From: Sciurus carolinensis
Taxonomy: Eukaryota; Chordata; Mammalia; Rodentia; Sciuridae
Direction: 5' to 3'
Assembly: GCF_902686445.1 (NCBI RefSeq)
Contig: NC_062213.1
Location: 38,886,741-38,950,740 of the forward strand
Length of the DNA stretch: 64,000 nucleotides
Below are positions 59,701-64,000 of this stretch, one piece after another. The position numbers were made by a program, and so were the translations under genes. Below the pieces are notes generated by a model. It ran no database searches and was not told where the DNA came from. It saw nothing but the letters and a program-made list of their open reading frames with translations. Position 1 is the stretch's first letter, and each line of letters begins with the position of its first letter.

Positions 59701-60609
59701 CCCTGCATCTTATTGAAGAAAAAGTAGGTTCAAATCTTCAACATGTCCGCTTAGGATCAGACTTCCTTAACAGGACTCCCATAGCACAAGAAATAAAAGC
59801 AAGAATCAATAACTGGGACAGATTCAAACTAAAAAGCTTTCTCTCAGTAAAGGAAACTATCAGTAATGTGAAGAGAGAGCCTACAGAGTGGGAGAAAATC
59901 TTTGCCACTCATACTTCAGATAGAGCACTAATTTCCAGAATATATAGAGAACTCAAAAAACTCTACATGAAGAATACAAATAATCCAATTAACAAATGGG
60001 CTAAGGAAATGAACAGACACTTCACAGAAGATGTACAAGCAATCAACAGATGTATGAAAAAATGTTCAACATCTCTAGTAATAAGAGAAATGCAAATCAA
60101 AACTACCTTAAGATTCCATCTCACCCCAATTAGAATGGCAATTATCAAGAACACAAGCAACAATAAGAGTTGGAGAGGATGCGGGGAAAAAGGTACACTC
60201 ATATATTGCTGGTGGGGTAGCAAATTAGTGCAGCCACTCTGAAAAGCAGTATGGAGATTCCTCGGAAAGCTTAGAATGGAACCACCATTTGAGCCAGCTA
60301 TCCCACTCCTTGGCCTATACCCAAAGGACTTAAAATCAGCATACTACAGAGATGCAGCCACATCAATGTTCATAGCTGCTCAATTCACAATAGCCAGACT
60401 ATGGAACCAACCTAGATGTCATTCAATTGATGAATGGATAAAGATACTGTGCTATATATATATATATAATGGAATATTACTCAGTCATAAAGAGTGATAA
60501 AATTATGGCATTTGCAGGCAAATGAATGAAATTGGAGAATATCATGCTAAGTGAGATAAGCTAATCTCAAAAATCCAAAGGATGAATGATCTCGCTGATA
60601 AGCAGATGA
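56759..60609 (+). pseudogene. Outer L1 ORF2, inactivated
   Basis: Collinear with the inner ORF2 but broken many times: an extra A near codon 4; a stop replacing the Gln of the QETH motif (56,907-56,909); frameshifts near 57,740, 57,850, 58,335 and 58,405; a stop near 58,215; a small deletion near 58,785 in the RT domain; F-T-D-D instead of F-A-D-D at ~58,882-58,893; stops near 59,138 and 59,681. The longest open piece is 56,949-57,755 (endonuclease part). Non-functional. Confidence 0.92.
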
Positions 60610-60871
60610 TGACAAATAATGGGTGGTGGGACGGGTTAGTTTTAGGGTCAGGGTTAGGGTTAGGGTTAGGGAGGGGGGCAAGAATGGAGGAAGGAAGGAC
60701 TGTATAGAGGGAGAAGAGGGTGGGAGGAGTAGGGGGGAAGGAAAAAATAACAGAATGAATCAAACAACATTACCCTATGTAAATTTATGATTACACAAAT
60801 GGTATGCCTTGACTCCATGTACAGAGAAACAACATATATCCCATTTGTTTACAATAAAAAAAATACAATAA
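60610..60871 (+). other. 3' UTR of the outer L1 with TTAGGG-like tandem repeats
   Basis: 60,641-60,671 reads TTTAGGG TCAGGG and then three TTAGGG, a more perfect telomere-like array than in the inner L1. A short purine/G tract and sequence up to the A-rich tail follow. Confidence 0.9.
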
Positions 60872-60886
60872 AAAAAACTAAATTGC
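60872..60886. repeat. Probable target-site duplication of the outer L1, right copy
   Basis: AAAAAACTAAATTGC against AAAAAATTAAATTGC at 48,365-48,379. The A-run overlaps the element's tail. Confidence 0.6.
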
Positions 60887-62325
60887 CCAAGTGTTGTTTT
60901 CAAAGGTCTATTCAAATTATGCCTGTAAACATTATAAATAAGAAAATAATATTAAATTGGAGAATTAGAGCTTAGTGGTACTTGTAGCATATCATAAGAT
61001 AAACTTCCCACCAACCCCTCCATATAAAACATCAACATTGCTCTGAAGGTGCAATCTGCACACAGCAGGTATTAGCAAAGGTCATTTAGTTCTCAGCACT
61101 TCATATTCTGAGTTTATAAAATCAACTCAGATATAGCAAATACAATTTTTAAGAGGAAAAATTTTTAAAAAAAGATTAGGTAAGAATGAACTGTAGCATA
61201 AACCTATGGGGGTAAAGCCTAAGCAAAGTAGGTAAGGAAACTAAGGAAACCAGGGTTCTAGAATTAGCTCTATATTTAAGGACACTGGACAAGCCAGGAA
61301 TTAAACTTAGTATTCTGTAGTTCTTTTGTTGTATAACAGATTTAGAGTTTAAGGTCGTCAAGAGTGACCTCCATAAAATGTGAAAGATGTAAGGAAATAG
61401 TAATAACCAGTACTCTATGAAAGTCATCATGGTTTAAATGCAGTGAAAGACCAATGCAGAAGTGCTGGAAGATACTAGCTTATCCTCACTTTACTTGGCT
61501 GTGTGCTCACATCTTCCTCCTGACTGAAAGAAACTCCAGGGCCAAACTCAGATGCAGAGGCCACAACTTCCAACTAATTTCTCTATCAATCTCCTCTTGG
61601 TTCCACTCTATCAGCCAGATGCGTCTGGTTTCCCAGGTTCTTTTGAAAGCTGCAATGATTTTACCCAGATCAAGAACTTCAAGAGGCTTTGTTCCCAACT
61701 TCCTCTTTTAGATCCTTACTTCCCAACTTCTTCCCTAATAGAGTAATATTTTATTCCTAAAATAAATTATTTATAATATTCATAGTGGTCTGCTGTCCAG
61801 TTGAATCCTTTCAACTTTGGAAAATTAATATTTGGGAAGAGGAGATCTACAAGTTTTAAAATTTAATGATTCTCTATGCTTAACTTTTTTATTCCCCTTC
61901 TCTCAACATACACAGAAAAAATTTGAGTAGCATAATCAGGAGAAGAGAATGAAAGTCATTAAAAAAGACTACAATTTGTTACTGGTCATGGGAGGGAGCA
62001 AATTATCTTTACTTTGAATCTTTTTGCATCTTTTAAATTTTATCTATAATACCTATTCAAAAACAAATAGAATTATATTAAGACCCTGTTTATACTTTTG
62101 TTGAGATTACTCATCAGAACTGGATTCTATTTGATTTAAAATTTCTTGTCTTCATCTGAATCAATGTCTCTCAGAAATATTTACATTCAGTGACCTGACT
62201 TGTCAGTGTCACTTAATCATCAAATCATTCAATCTTTCATTGATTTACTCAAACCTCTATTTTCTATTATGTGACTAGTATGATGTCATATGCTGGGTAT
62301 TCAGAAGTGAATAAAATATGACACA
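60887..62325 (-). other. Host intron, unassigned
   Basis: No exon found. 61,450-61,745 is less AT-rich and has open frames on both strands (61,454-61,711 +; 61,507-61,698 -), but no splice signals or family resemblance that I can support. Confidence 0.35.
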
Positions 62326-62329
62326 CTTC

Positions 62330-62720
62330 TGGCCTCTGGATCTAATGCTTCCTCAGTTTAGAATGTTCCCTCTCTCCTGGCACCCATACTCTTAAAAACA
62401 AATTCAGGAGCCATGTACTGTATGAAACCTTCCTGAGACCCCACTCACAGAGCTAATCATTAACTTCTGCCTTTAAATTTTCTACTTTGTACCAACAGAC
62501 ATTGTCAACGCAGCAATAATTTATTGTTTGATTTATGTGTCTGAGATCTCCTATGTGTATAGAATGTGCTTATTCTGATTTGTGGCTCTTTCTGTAAGTC
62601 TAGGTGTACTGTAGTTGTTTGTCATAACATTTTCACTGTACTCTAATGGTTAATTAAGTAGCTTGTCTCCTTGACTGGATACTGAACTTGTTAAAGAACA
62701 GGAACATATTAAAAATTATT
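62330..62720 (+). repeat. L2 LINE 3' fragment
   Basis: In L2 order: cagtttagaatgttccctctctcctggcacccatactc, then gaaaccttcctgagaccccactcacag, then aattttctactttgtaccaacag, then tccttgactggatactgaacttgttaaagaacagg. Confidence 0.7.
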
Positions 62721-62769
62721 TCATTTTGTCTAATATAAAACAACTTTAATGGTATACATTTTATATTCA

Positions 62770-64000
62770 GAAGTAATCGTTAATTTTTGACAATGGTAAC
62801 AAGACCATCCCAAAGGTAAAGAATAGTCTCTTCAACAAATGAAGCCAAGACAACCAGCTATTCATATGTAAAAGAATGAAGTCGGTTGGATCTTTACCTC
62901 ACACCATATTAAAAAGAGAAAACAGGAAAAAAAGGAAAATACATAAAAACTTCAAGTGGATCAATGATTTAAAAGGGATAAAACCATAAAACTATTAGAA
63001 AATTAACAATAGGAATAAATCTTCATGTTCTTGGATTTGGCAATGGATTCTCAGATATAGTACCAAAAGTAAGGATAAAAAAATCAATTAAACTTAATCA
63101 AAATTAAATTTTATACATCAAAGGACACTGTGAATAAAATGGAAAGATCATTCCTAAATCACATATCTGATGAAGGCATAATATCTAAGATAAATAAAGA
63201 ACCCTTATAACTCATCAAAAAAAGCACAAACAATCCAATTTAAAAATGGTCAAAGGACTTGAGTAAACATTTTTTCAAAGGAAATATATAAACATGAAAA
63301 GCTATTAATGATTAATCATTACAGAATTATACTTTCAACCCACAATGACTACCTTCTCATACCAAAACAAATGGTATTATTAAAAAAAGTTGGGGGGAGT
63401 GGGTGAAGTAACAAGTATTAACAAGAGAAACTAGAACTCAGGGACATTGCTGATGGGGAAATAAAATAGTTCGGCTACTGTAGAAAACAGTTTGGCAGTT
63501 TCTCAAAGGTTGAGAAAAAAATTACAATATGACCCTATAATTCTACTCCTATGTGTATATCTAAATACTTATAAACAGGTACTGAATCAGATATCTGTAT
63601 GGCAAAAACCATAGCAACAATATTCACAATAGCCAAAAGATGGTTAAAGCCCAAACATCCATCAACAGATGAATGAATAACAAATTGTGGTATATACACA
63701 GGCAAAAAAGAATGATATACTAATACATGCTATGATGTGGGTGAATCTATACAGGATACTAAGTGGGAAAAGATATAAAATGTTACATATTATATTATTC
63801 TATCTATATAGAAATACAGAATAGATAAATCCACAGACACAGAATGTAGATTGGTGGCTGACAAGGACTCAGGAGAATGAGAAAGATGGATAAAAACTGC
63901 TTAACACATAAGGGGTTTTACTTCAGGGTGAGGAAAATGTTTTGAAACTAGACAGAAGTGGTAGTTTTGCAAGACTGCAAATGTACCAAATGACACGGGA
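62770..64000 (+). mobile_element. Ancient L1M ORF2 3' part and 3' UTR, cut by the window edge
   Basis: Recognisable segments in order: aatagtctcttcaacaaatg; tcaagtggatcaatgatttaaa; aataaatcttcatgttcttggatttggcaatgg; atggaaagatcattcctaaatcac; tcaaaaaaagcacaaacaatccaatttaaaaatggtcaaagg; agggacattgctgatggggaaataaaatagttcggctactgtagaaaacagtttggcag; tcctatgtgtatatctaaatac; then the 3' UTR. No long open frame, so it is long dead. Confidence 0.85.

Larger units (their letters stand above)
48380..60871 (+). mobile_element. Older full-length L1 (outer element), interrupted by a younger L1
   Basis: Consists of 48,380-49,499 and 55,800-60,871; the intervening part is the inner L1 plus one duplicate copy. 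It carries a 5' UTR (typical L1 start gatccaagatggtgg at 48,570; extra 190 bp upstream, see findings), three ~167-bp repeats, ORF1 start at 49,385, ORF2 relic 56,759-60,609, a 3' UTR with TTAGGG-like repeats, and an A-rich tail (aataaaaaaaatacaataaaaaaaa). ORF1 and ORF2 are dead, with many stops and frameshifts. It reads on +, opposite to the host gene. Confidence 0.9.

Noticed and set aside
61450..61745. Open frames on both strands in a balanced-composition block
   Set aside because: No splice sites in phase with the 41,360-41,486 exon and no known protein. Could be an old repeat.
1..64000. tRNA genes suggested by pol III box-like sequences
   Set aside because: All A/B-box pairs found lie in ID or composite SINEs. 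No cloverleaf-forming tRNA gene was seen.

Overview
This window is vertebrate nuclear DNA from a rodent, most likely a squirrel-family (Sciuridae) genome. It is AT-rich and intron-like. Its young SINEs are tRNA-related ID elements (GGGGCTGGGG..GTGGCTCAGTGGTAGAG type) and composite 7SL/B1 + ID elements (B1-dID/MEN-like) as known from squirrels, and its young LINEs are rodent-type L1. There are no bacterial-style genes, CRISPR arrays or operons. Nearly all longer open frames lie in L1 or are chance frames.

The only host coding sequence I can support is two exons on the minus strand, at 41,360-41,486 and 38,158-38,301. They join in phase (42 + 48 codons) with good splice signals. Their translation matches what I know of the middle of VPS13B (COH1), the Golgi bridge-like lipid-transfer protein. 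The rest of the window would then be VPS13B intron: at least 22 kb upstream of the first exon, 3.06 kb between the exons, and at least 38 kb downstream.

Layout on the + strand. 0-5.5 kb: old unique intron with faint ancient repeats. 5.57-9.96 kb: antisense old L1 with a ~2.4 kb internal deletion and a long old-type 5' UTR. 10.4-12.3 kb: ID, a MIR split by a SINE, and a SINE split by an L1. 13.9 kb: MIR. 15.7-17.1 kb: Zaphod-like hAT transposon split by a solo LTR. 17.1-22.9 kb: SINE, ancient L1 ends, MaLR LTR, microsatellites, antisense L1. 26.8-28.8 kb: ancient antisense L1 with two ID insertions. 31.7-33.75 kb: antisense L1 with a 5' inversion and an apparent 3' transduction. 35-42 kb: the two exons plus SINEs, MIRs and a MER2-like Tigger element. 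48.37-60.89 kb: two nested L1s. 62.3-64 kb: L2 and an ancient L1M.

The most interesting structure is the nested L1 pair. A full-length, nearly intact L1 (49,500-55,784) sits in codon ~38 of ORF1 of an older full-length L1, with an exact 15-bp target-site duplication. The inner element has an intact ORF1 and an ORF2 broken by one nonsense codon ~80 codons before its normal end. Its 5' UTR is a direct duplication of a ~460-bp GC-rich unit with two YY1-like sites. The older L1 has a different 5' UTR with three ~167-bp repeats, and its own target-site duplication places ~190 bp of extra sequence upstream of its usual 5' end. All family names here come from recognition by eye, not from database searches.
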